Part shown: piece after piece, positions 1 through 5,207 of the stretch | How the letters are laid out: every line of letters starts with the position of its first letter | How positions within the stretch are numbered: position 1 is the stretch's first letter | DNA from: Bacillota bacterium | GTDB taxonomy: Bacteria; Bacillota; Clostridia; Clostridiales; Clostridiaceae | Assembly: GCA_023440105.1 (NCBI GenBank) | Contig: JAEXSY010000001.1 | Location: 1 to 5,298, forward strand | Direction: 5' to 3' | DNA: 5,298 bases | The notes under the pieces: generated by a model | What the model saw: only the letters and a program-made list of their open reading frames with translations | The model's database searches: none | Told to the model about the DNA's origin: nothing | Made by a program: the position numbers and the translations under genes

Positions 1-2
1 GA

Positions 3-107
3 AGTAGGATTATTAAATATATCCCCTCCAAAACCAGAAAATCCATTATTTCCACCCCACTGACAGCAGCTGTTGCAGCAGGCAGAAGGTCTACATCTTC
101 TTGACAT
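3..107 (-). CDS. Small Cys/Gly-rich protein, N-terminal part (runs off the left edge)
   Basis: An ATG at 107 opens a frame with no stop before the window edge, giving 35 residues. It begins MSRRCRPSACCNSCCQWGG and continues Gly/Asn/Phe-rich. A good ribosome site (AAGGAG, 121-116) lies 8 nt upstream of this ATG, which is the main evidence that it is real. Another ATG at 115 touches the same ribosome site with no spacing and is in a different open frame, so it is rejected. The gene starts 30 nt after the FAD oxidoreductase stop, on the same strand with no terminator between, so it is probably the next gene of that operon. The paired cysteines (C10-C11, C14-C15) and basic start could bind metal or form disulfides, as in small spore-coat-type or metal-binding peptides. 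That is inference; I do not recognise the family. The C-terminus is not in the window. Confidence 0.6.
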   Translation of the reverse strand, partial: MSRRCRPSACCNSCCQWGGNNGFSGFGGDIFNNPT

Positions 108-137
108 ATGCTCATCTCCTTATTAACTTCTGTTTAT

Positions 138-1415
138 TCATATTAATTTACAGGAAAAAACATCATTAAGATTTAGCTTACTAATCCTATTATTTATTTC
201 CTCTTTGTCCGTAGAATACAATCCTAAAGAAAGCATTCTGTTAAAATAATCCCCCCCGGCAAAGGTATATCTATTTCTTCTACCTTCCTTCGTTAATATC
301 TTATGGTTGGCATAGGAAATTATATCCCCTACAGCAGTGCTTGCAGGAAGTATCAAAAGAGGCATGCCCATGGTATATCTTATAGCATTATGACCTGCAA
401 GAGCTCCAGTAGCAATAGCTTCAGTATGGCCCACAAAAAGTCCTGACTTTTCACCTGCACAGAACATATTGTCAATCCCATTAATTTTCATATCATCAGT
501 CCTAGGTGCTACTGATAAATATCTTATTGAATTACCTTTGCCACCAGCATATGGATCAATATATTTTGCTTTCTCTAGGCCAGGGAATTTTCTAAGCTTA
601 TTAAGTGGATAGTAAGAAGTCATTAACTTTGCATTTCCCGTATCTAGTAATATTATATTTTCTGCATACTCCTTTAGTGCATATTGTTGACATACCTTTG
701 CCTTTAACTTTTCCATATTCACTTCTTCTTCAGGAATCTTTAATACTACAACTCCCTCTTCATCTAGCTTTCTAACGAGCTCCTCTGATAAACTATCCTT
801 AGCAAGCTTACAGGAACCGCTCATTGCACCTAAAACTCCCTCTTCCCTCTCCCCTTGAAAATCTTCTATCCCTGCTCTTGAACTCAAACTAACCCTAGGA
901 CCAAAGGAAGGACATCTCAAAACGCACATAGCACAGCCATTCCCATATTTTAAGCAGTTCCCCATAGGTCCTGTAGAGCCTGTTGTTTCAATGAACACAT
1001 CTCCCTCTACCAGCTCTTTATTTTCTATATAAATCCCTTTTATTTTTTTCTCTTCCATGATAACATCGGTAATTCTGCTTTCTAAATGTATATTGACACC
1101 TAAATTAATCAATAGCTCTCTAACTGCTGGCTCAATTCTATTTACATCATACAACCATGCATGCTTATGTCCTGGAAAGTCAATATTCTTATGCCTGGAC
1201 AATGAATCGGTAATATTTATCAGCTCACCGCCACCCATAGCAATAATTTCTTCGCTGGCAGAATATCTTCCATTGTTCCTCATTATTCCTCCAACATTAC
1301 CAAGGCCAAGGAGCATATCTGTTCTTTCATATATATGCACCTCTCCACCAGCTTTTTTTGCAGAAATAGCTGCAGCACAGCCAGCCCAACCACCACCAAT
1401 AATTATCACCTTCAT
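138..1415 (-). CDS. FAD-dependent oxidoreductase, GidA/TrmFO-like fold with a four-Cys cluster
   Basis: A 425-residue flavoprotein, probably cytosolic. Residues 2-30 are a classic FAD-binding Rossmann unit (GGGWAG at 7-12, acidic E30 ending the second strand). Residues 318-344 (FCAGEKSGLFVGHTEAIATG and following) match the C-terminal FAD-binding signature of the GidA/TrmFO-type flavoprotein group. Between them is C154-x6-C161-x2-C164-x3-C168 (GNGCAMCVLRCPSFGPR), a spacing that could hold an Fe-S cluster or redox cysteines. I see no sign that it acts on tRNA. The ATG directly follows the TAA of the upstream PyrK-like gene (TAAATG), with a ribosome site (AAGGAG) inside that gene's end, so the two are translationally linked. 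The likely role is to take electrons from that reductase; the substrate is unknown. The general flavoprotein class is secure, the function is not. Confidence 0.85.
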   Translation of the reverse strand: MKVIIIGGGWAGCAAAISAKKAGGEVHIYERTDMLLGLGNVGGIMRNNGRYSASEEIIAMGGGELINITDSLSRHKNIDFPGHKHAWLYDVNRIEPAVRELLINLGVNIHLESRITDVIMEEKKIKGIYIENKELVEGDVFIETTGSTGPMGNCLKYGNGCAMCVLRCPSFGPRVSLSSRAGIEDFQGEREEGVLGAMSGSCKLAKDSLSEELVRKLDEEGVVVLKIPEEEVNMEKLKAKVCQQYALKEYAENIILLDTGNAKLMTSYYPLNKLRKFPGLEKAKYIDPYAGGKGNSIRYLSVAPRTDDMKINGIDNMFCAGEKSGLFVGHTEAIATGALAGHNAIRYTMGMPLLILPASTAVGDIISYANHKILTKEGRRNRYTFAGGDYFNRMLSLGLYSTDKEEINNRISKLNLNDVFSCKLI

Positions 1416-2429
1416 TTAGATAAGTCTCCTTCCCTCAAATAAATTATTGGGTTCACATTGAACCTTACATAATCTTTTTACTATATGACCACTATATCTG
1501 CTGCTGCAGCTTCCACATACACCCTCTCCACAGCACATTTTAGCATTATTACAACAAGACAAGGTAAGTGAATTTTTATATTCTTTAGTAAGCTTATAAG
1601 CAAGTATATCTGGTCCAGAAATGTGAAGATGTGAGTATCCCTGCTTATTTATTAAATTAAATAAACACTCCTTAAGTTCATTACTCAGTTCTCCATTTTC
1701 AAAAATCCTCATTGAAACCATTTCTCCCTGAAAGAATGCCAGCTCATTATTAAATATATATTCTTTAAAATCCCCTTTATCTAGAATAAGAAAAACTTTA
1801 TTATTCCTGAAACTCAATTCTTTTAAAACTGGTATAAGAGGTGCGATTCCGATACCTCTTCCTAAAACAATAACTTTATCATTTCTTAGTTCATTTAGTT
1901 TTTTCACTCCAAAAATTCCATTCCAGAAAGGTCCTCTGAGCAGTATATTTTCTCCTTCATTAATGCTTTCTATGGTCTTTGTTTTGATACCTCTTATTTC
2001 AATAGCTACTGAAATAACTTCTTTTTCTTCATCAGCATCTAAAATAGAAATAGGACAATCGTAGAACTCTAGAGAGCTTTCATTCCTAATAAAAACAAAG
2101 CTTCCAAGTCTATTTAACCCTTTAATTAAAGAAATTGGTGCTTTAATTGTAAGTTTTAGAATGCCTTTGTCTTCATATTCTTTTTTTATAATAGTTCCAT
2201 TATAAGTTTTTCTCTGACTTTTTGGCTTATTGCCATTTCTATAGTATTCCTGAAGTATGCAGGTCCCTTTCCAATTCTTACAATCACAAAAGCTCTTTCC
2301 TGATAATTGAGAACATATTATACATTCTCCTGTTTTTGCTAGGTGGCAAGGACAATATTCCGAACCTGCATCAATACAATTTTTAACCTCATACATCCCT
2401 TTTTCACATCCCCTGTTGTTATAATCCAT
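1416..2429 (-). CDS. PyrK-like FAD/NAD-binding reductase with cysteine-rich N-terminus
   Basis: A 337-residue protein of the sulfide/dihydroorotate dehydrogenase-like electron-transfer class. Residues 1-60 hold nine cysteines (C8, 18, 26, 28, 36, 39, 48, 50, 57), including CPC, CIIC and CDC, suggesting a metal or Fe-S module added before the core. Residues ~76-175 form the FAD-binding barrel (CPISILDAD at 125-133, RGPFWNGIFGV at 165-175). Residues ~185-290 form the NAD-binding fold (LGRGIGIAPLIP at 189-200). The C-terminus carries C300-x4-C305-x2-C308-x12-C321, the PyrK-type [2Fe-2S] pattern, with extra cysteines at 292, 293, 299 and 325. Position 125, where PyrK has the Arg of its RPIS motif, is Cys. 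The start is uncertain: ATG 2429 has AAGG only 4 nt upstream, while ATG 2396 (residue 12, MYEVKNCIDAGSEYCPC) is also plausible. Probably the first gene of the operon. It is not an obvious true PyrK, since no pyrD is adjacent. Confidence 0.87.
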   Translation of the reverse strand: MDYNNRGCEKGMYEVKNCIDAGSEYCPCHLAKTGECIICSQLSGKSFCDCKNWKGTCILQEYYRNGNKPKSQRKTYNGTIIKKEYEDKGILKLTIKAPISLIKGLNRLGSFVFIRNESSLEFYDCPISILDADEEKEVISVAIEIRGIKTKTIESINEGENILLRGPFWNGIFGVKKLNELRNDKVIVLGRGIGIAPLIPVLKELSFRNNKVFLILDKGDFKEYIFNNELAFFQGEMVSMRIFENGELSNELKECLFNLINKQGYSHLHISGPDILAYKLTKEYKNSLTLSCCNNAKMCCGEGVCGSCSSRYSGHIVKRLCKVQCEPNNLFEGRRLI

Positions 2430-2431
2430 AG

Positions 2432-2449
2432 TACCTTAATATTAAAGTA
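2432..2449. promoter_or_regulatory. Possible operator: AT-rich imperfect palindrome ahead of the redox operon
   Basis: TACcTTAATATTAAaGTA is an 18-bp inverted repeat with a single mismatched pair and a perfect 10-bp core. It lies just before ATG 2429 and covers the weak AAGG ribosome site (2437-2434). A repressor or RNA fold here could control the operon. AT-rich DNA makes short palindromes common, so this is tentative. I found no convincing sigma-A promoter in 2430-2487, although a promoter is expected there because a terminator lies just upstream. Confidence 0.25.
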
Positions 2450-2487
2450 TTAGCATTACATATAATTGTTACAGTTCTTTAAAAGAC

Positions 2488-2523
2488 AAAAGCCTGTTAA
2501 GCTATTTATCTTAACAGGCTTTT
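2488..2523 (-). terminator. Intrinsic terminator of the carboxypeptidase gene
   Basis: A perfect 14-bp stem (AAAAGCCTGTTAAG at 2488-2501 with CTTAACAGGCTTTT at 2510-2523) encloses an 8-nt loop. It begins 5 nt after the carboxypeptidase stop codon. Read on the minus strand, the stem ends in TTTT followed by GTCTTTT, a good U-tract. It isolates the carboxypeptidase from the redox operon downstream on the same strand. Confidence 0.92.
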
Positions 2524-2528
2524 ATCAA

Positions 2529-3566
2529 TTACTGTATAATCTGAAGAGGTGCTTCGTAGATTAATTGGGCATCTTGAAATATTCTAATTCCTCCTATATT
2601 AACTTTTTTAACCTCGCCTTTTAGCTCTATTTCCTTATTAACTATTATCTCTTTAGTTAGTTCAGAATCTTTTTTAACAGGCAGTATTAATTGTTCTCTA
2701 AGTCCGAGCTTTATCTTTCCCTTATCAGTGGATAACACTTTTATAACTTGATTTTTTGTAAATAAACACTTGTATTCATAATTTTCCTTAATGTTCTTAT
2801 ATAGCCTCTCCGTTTCTTCAAAGCGCTGGTTACTATTTAATAACACAATAATAATCTCATTTCCATCTTTCTCGAAGGAGCTAACTAAACATTTTCCAGC
2901 CAGTCCTGTATACCCAGTTTTCACTCCAGTAGCATCCTCCTTCCACAATATTTTATTTATATTGCTATAATCTCTAGTAAAATCAGTTTCTGATTTAGAG
3001 ATAAATTTTGTAGCTACTATTTTATTGAATATGGGGTTTTCCTTTGCTTTTATAGTAGCTAAAGCCAAATCATATGCCGAAGAAAAATGATATTCACTGT
3101 CTAGACCATGAGGTGATTGAAAATTAGTGTTTAATATTCCCATTTCTTTAGCATTTTCATTCATCAGATCAGCAAACTTATCTACTGAACCGCTAATTCC
3201 TTCAGCTAAGGCTATAGCAGCATCATTTCCAGATCTAAGCATAAGTCCGTAAACTAATTCTAAAACTGTTATTTCCTCTCCAGCTTTATAACCTACCTTT
3301 GATCCCCTTACCTGTGCTGCCTTAGGACTAATAATAAACTTTTCATTTAAAGAATCATAATTCAAAGCAATTAATGCGGTTACTATCTTTGTAGTACTTG
3401 CCATGGATACAGGCTTATGTCCATCCTTGTCATATAATATAACTCTACTTCTTGCATCTATAGCTATAGCATTTACGGCTTTTACATTTATAGGTGCAGC
3501 TAAAGTTTTATATGGACATCCTGTAAATAAATAAATTACTAATAGAAGCTTAATAATATGTTTCAT
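2529..3566 (-). CDS. Secreted serine D-Ala-D-Ala carboxypeptidase (DacB/PBP5*-like, peptidase S11)
   Basis: This penicillin-binding protein removes the terminal D-Ala from peptidoglycan stem peptides outside the membrane. Counting from the chosen ATG at 3566 (345 residues), the S57-T-T-K60 catalytic motif, S112-G-N and K216-T-G are all present in order. The LVYGLMLRSGNDAA and SPHGLD segments resemble Bacillus subtilis DacB, a spore-cortex enzyme. Residues 1-24 form a signal peptide ending ...KTLAA. The LFTGC at 13-17 is also close to a lipobox. Residues ~262-340 look like the PBP5 C-terminal domain. The protein stops at QIIQ, with no visible amphipathic anchor helix of the kind found in longer family members. 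The GTG at 3569 is in frame but lies only 1 nt from GAGGTGA (3577-3571), so ATG 3566 is preferred. It is monocistronic, divergent from the DUF2953-ytfJ pair; a sporulation role is inferred from that neighbourhood. Confidence 0.93.
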   Translation of the reverse strand: MKHIIKLLLVIYLFTGCPYKTLAAPINVKAVNAIAIDARSRVILYDKDGHKPVSMASTTKIVTALIALNYDSLNEKFIISPKAAQVRGSKVGYKAGEEITVLELVYGLMLRSGNDAAIALAEGISGSVDKFADLMNENAKEMGILNTNFQSPHGLDSEYHFSSAYDLALATIKAKENPIFNKIVATKFISKSETDFTRDYSNINKILWKEDATGVKTGYTGLAGKCLVSSFEKDGNEIIIVLLNSNQRFEETERLYKNIKENYEYKCLFTKNQVIKVLSTDKGKIKLGLREQLILPVKKDSELTKEIIVNKEIELKGEVKKVNIGGIRIFQDAQLIYEAPLQIIQ

Positions 3567-3593
3567 CACATCACCTCATCAAATATTTACTTA

Positions 3594-3621
3594 GAATATT
3601 TATCCTATTGGTGGATACAAT
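3594..3621 (+). promoter_or_regulatory. Candidate sigma-E-like promoter for the DUF2953-ytfJ operon
   Basis: GAATATT (3594-3600) fits the B. subtilis sigma-E -35 pattern (kmATATT). GATACAAT (3614-3621) differs from the -10 pattern CATACAnT only at its first base. The spacer is 13 nt, one shorter than the usual 14-15. Transcription would begin about 20 nt before ATG 3650. TACAAT could also be a sigma-A -10, but no good -35 accompanies it. B. subtilis ytfJ is known as a forespore sigma-F gene, which argues for caution. Confidence 0.35.
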
Positions 3622-3625
3622 AATA
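3597..3625 (-). promoter_or_regulatory. Weak sigma-E-like promoter candidate for the carboxypeptidase
   Basis: On the minus strand, TATTATT (3625-3619) differs from the sigma-E -35 pattern at one position. After a 14-nt spacer comes GATAAATA (3604-3597), a weak match to the -10. It would start transcription about 25 nt before ATG 3566. It overlaps the opposite-strand candidate almost completely. Confidence 0.22.
3601..3617. repeat. Inverted repeat in the shared divergent promoter spacer
   Basis: TATCC (3601-3605) and GGATA (3613-3617) form an inverted repeat with a 7-nt centre, TATCCTATTGGTGGATA. It sits midway between two divergent genes and inside both candidate promoter spacers. It may be a regulator site, or simply the reason the two strands look alike. 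The arms are short, so chance is possible. Confidence 0.3.
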
Positions 3626-3649
3626 ACATTTAAAAGAAGGTGGAATAAA

Positions 3650-4165
3650 ATGCTAAATACAACAATTATACTTGTATCCTTAGTAACTGTTTTATTTTTT
3701 CCTATTAATCTAATTCTAAACCTGGAATATAATAAGAGCTTAGATATACAACTATCCATAGCTGTATATAAATATAAAGTTATAACTCTATATCCTCCAA
3801 AAAAGGCGTTTAAAAGAAAAGCCCATAAATCAAAACCAGTAGAACACAAATTTTCAAAGTTCCTGAAGATATTAACTTCTTTGAGAAAAAATAAGTCAAA
3901 GCCATCTCTTTACACTAATTTAAAAGTATCTTACCAATGTGAGGATGCTGCTGAGACAGCTCTAATTTATGGTTTATTTAATTCAGTTCCTCCTTTATTT
4001 TATGGTTATATAAAAGACTACTTTAATATCAAAAATTATAGCTTTACCATACTTCCAACCTCTGATGATGTCCTACATTTCAACTTTTCTCTAAATAGTA
4101 TAATTAAAGCTAATATAGGTAAAATTATACGTATATTTATGTTATTCAAAAAACATTGGAGGTGA
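3650..4165 (+). CDS. DUF2953 membrane protein (YtfI-like)
   Basis: A 171-residue protein of unknown function. Residues ~4-24 form one hydrophobic N-terminal helix. A Lys-rich stretch with many positive charges follows (~51-83, PPKKAFKRKAHKSKP). The C-terminal part (~91-165: CEDAAETALIYGLFNSVPPL, then a Tyr/Ile-rich strand region) resembles the DUF2953 pattern of a G/C-x-DAA-x-TA-x-x-YG motif. In B. subtilis a DUF2953 gene (ytfI) precedes ytfJ, and the same order here supports the call. An in-frame TTG at 3608 would add 14 residues but has no ribosome site. ATG 3650 has AAGGTGG 6 nt upstream and puts the hydrophobic helix at the N-terminus, so it is chosen. Its TGA stop lies inside the GGAGGTGA ribosome site of ytfJ, so the two are co-transcribed. 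It appears shorter than the Bacillus protein. Confidence 0.8.
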   Translation: MLNTTIILVSLVTVLFFPINLILNLEYNKSLDIQLSIAVYKYKVITLYPPKKAFKRKAHKSKPVEHKFSKFLKILTSLRKNKSKPSLYTNLKVSYQCEDAAETALIYGLFNSVPPLFYGYIKDYFNIKNYSFTILPTSDDVLHFNFSLNSIIKANIGKIIRIFMLFKKHWR

Positions 4166-4186
4166 ATATCCCGTAAGGGATAGTTT
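4158..4186 (+). promoter_or_regulatory. Split ribosome binding site of ytfJ with an intervening hairpin
   Basis: The strong Shine-Dalgarno GGAGGTGA (4158-4165) is 24 nt from ATG 4187, counted from the end of GGAGG, which is too far for normal initiation. Between them lies a perfect hairpin, TATCCC-GTAA-GGGATA (4167-4182), with a 6-bp stem and a GNRA tetraloop. Folding it removes 16 nt and leaves an effective spacing of 8 nt. The 3' arm also holds a weaker AAGGGA (4175-4180), 6 nt before the ATG, which would be the alternative ribosome site when unfolded. Confidence 0.65.
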
Positions 4187-4564
4187 ATGACAGATAATAA
4201 TCATATTGAAAAGCTAATGAAAAGCACTCTTGAAAATATTAAAGAAATAATAGATGTGAATACTATTGTAGGCTCACCTATAGAATGTAAAGATGGCAGT
4301 ACTATAGTGCCTATATCTAAGGTTTCCTTTGGATTTGCTTCAGGAGGAAGTGAATTTAGCACTTCTAAAGAAATTAGAGAAGAAAAAGATTTTCCTTTTG
4401 GAGGCGGTTCTGGAGCAGGAGTTACTATAAGACCAGTAGCATTTTTAGTAATTAAAAATGATACCATAAGATTATTTCCAGTAGACCAGGTAAATACCTA
4501 TGATAGGATTGTAGACAGCATTCCTCAAATAATGGATTTATTAAATTCAAAAAAGAAGGAATGA
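4187..4564 (+). CDS. ytfJ: Sporulation/germination protein YtfJ (GerW family)
   Basis: A 125-residue member of the YtfJ/GerW family, a spore protein linked in Bacillus to germination; its biochemistry is not settled. Family hallmarks run throughout. There is an N-terminal helix ending IIDVNTIVG (21-29), then SPIECKDGSTIVPISKVSFG (30-49), FASGGSEF (50-57) and the Gly-rich FPFGGGSGAGVTIRPVAFLV (69-88). A C-terminal helix covers DRIVDSIPQIMDLL. It has no signal peptide or membrane segment. ATG 4187 is the first possible ATG because TAG at 4181-4183 closes the frame upstream. It is the second gene after the DUF2953 gene, with 21 nt between, and has an unusual hairpin-spaced ribosome site. A bidirectional terminator follows 7 nt after its stop. 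The presence of this gene is good evidence of an endospore former. Confidence 0.95.
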   Translation: MTDNNHIEKLMKSTLENIKEIIDVNTIVGSPIECKDGSTIVPISKVSFGFASGGSEFSTSKEIREEKDFPFGGGSGAGVTIRPVAFLVIKNDTIRLFPVDQVNTYDRIVDSIPQIMDLLNSKKKE

Positions 4565-4571
4565 TAAACAA

Positions 4572-4613
4572 AAGAGTCCTAAGTCATTTAACAAAACAAC
4601 TTAGGACCCTCTT
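4572..4613. terminator. Bidirectional terminator between ytfJ and scpB
   Basis: GTCCTAAGT (4576-4584) pairs perfectly with ACTTAGGAC (4599-4607) around a 14-nt loop. The stem extends by AAGA/TCTT across a 2-nt CC bulge. On the plus strand it is followed by a pyrimidine-rich CTATTGTTCTTC. On the minus strand TCTTTTGTTT follows, a better U-tract. It therefore serves convergent ytfJ and scpB, and its base touches the scpB stop codon. Confidence 0.85.
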
Positions 4614-5207
4614 CTATTGTTCTTCTTCATTGCTCTCTTGTGAGTATTTTTCTAATAATTCTTGCAAGCTTGGTAATTCCTCTAAATCTACTAGTCCAAA
4701 CTGTCTTAAGAACTCTTCCGTAGTGACATATAATATTGGTCTACCAGGCACATTTAATCTACCTCTTTCTTTAATAAGTCCCTTCTCCATTAGATTTTGT
4801 ACTGCACTATCACTTTTCACTCCTCTTATTTCATCTATATCGATTCTAGTAATAGGCTGTTTATAGGCTACTATTGCTAGCGTTTCGAGTGAAGCTTGAG
4901 ATAAAAATTGCCTTGTATTTCCTTTTACCAATTCATGAATATAATCACTGTTTTGAGGCTTCGTTACAAGTTGATAGCTATTATTTATGTTTATCAGCTT
5001 TATTCCTCTGCTGATATCTTCATACTCAGCAGAAAGAGACTCTAATATTTCTTCTGTATGGGAGATATTTGTCTTTAATATCGAAGAAATTTCTTTTATA
5101 GTGAGAGGTTCTCCGCTAACAAACAATAGAGATTCTACAACTGACATTAATTCTCTTTTATTTGATACTTCAACAAACTCAAATTGCTCATATTTTAAGT
5201 TATTCAT
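4614..5207 (-). CDS. scpB: Segregation and condensation protein B
   Basis: ScpB is the kite-type subunit that dimerises and, with the kleisin ScpA, closes the SMC ring used in chromosome condensation and segregation. At 197 residues it equals the usual family length. The first winged-helix domain spans about 21-95 (SVVESLLFVSGEPLTIKEIS at 22-41). The second spans about 103-172 with the family signature SLETLAIVAYKQPITRIDID (106-125), then EIRGVKSDSAVQNLMEKGL and GRPILYVTTEEF. The tail is acidic (ESNEEEQ). The ATG at 5207 overlaps the end of scpA by 8 nt, and the nearest ribosome-like sequence (GAAAGGG) is distant, so translation is probably coupled to scpA. The first 20 residues precede the conserved core; Met21 is an internal alternative, but the overlap favours 5207. 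Confidence 0.97.
   Translation of the reverse strand: MNNLKYEQFEFVEVSNKRELMSVVESLLFVSGEPLTIKEISSILKTNISHTEEILESLSAEYEDISRGIKLININNSYQLVTKPQNSDYIHELVKGNTRQFLSQASLETLAIVAYKQPITRIDIDEIRGVKSDSAVQNLMEKGLIKERGRLNVPGRPILYVTTEEFLRQFGLVDLEELPSLQELLEKYSQESNEEEQ

Noticed and set aside
138..1415. Calling the flavoprotein TrmFO or MnmG (tRNA modification)
   Set aside because: Only the FAD-binding ends resemble those families. It is much shorter than MnmG, carries a four-Cys cluster, and sits with a PyrK-like reductase.
1057..1419. Plus-strand open frame opposite the FAD oxidoreductase
   Set aside because: Lies wholly inside a strong flavoprotein gene on the other strand; its translation is low-complexity (Ser/Ile/Pro-rich) with no ribosome site.
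1416..2429. Calling the reductase true PyrK of pyrimidine synthesis
   Set aside because: No pyrD or other pyrimidine gene is adjacent, it has a large extra Cys-rich N-terminus, and the flavin RPIS motif is changed.
3608..3649. TTG start giving DUF2953 protein 14 extra residues
   Set aside because: No ribosome site before TTG 3608, and it falls inside the candidate promoter; ATG 3650 has a good AAGGTGG site.
3571..3849. Minus-strand open frame upstream of the carboxypeptidase
   Set aside because: Overlaps the DUF2953 gene on the opposite strand and the divergent promoter region; no recognisable protein pattern.
4201..4467. Minus-strand open frame opposite ytfJ
   Set aside because: Mirror of the Gly-rich ytfJ coding sequence; the Pro-rich translation is a typical shadow.
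4561..4866. Plus-strand open frame across the terminator and scpB
   Set aside because: Runs through a bidirectional terminator and antisense to well-conserved scpB; Ser/Leu-rich shadow.
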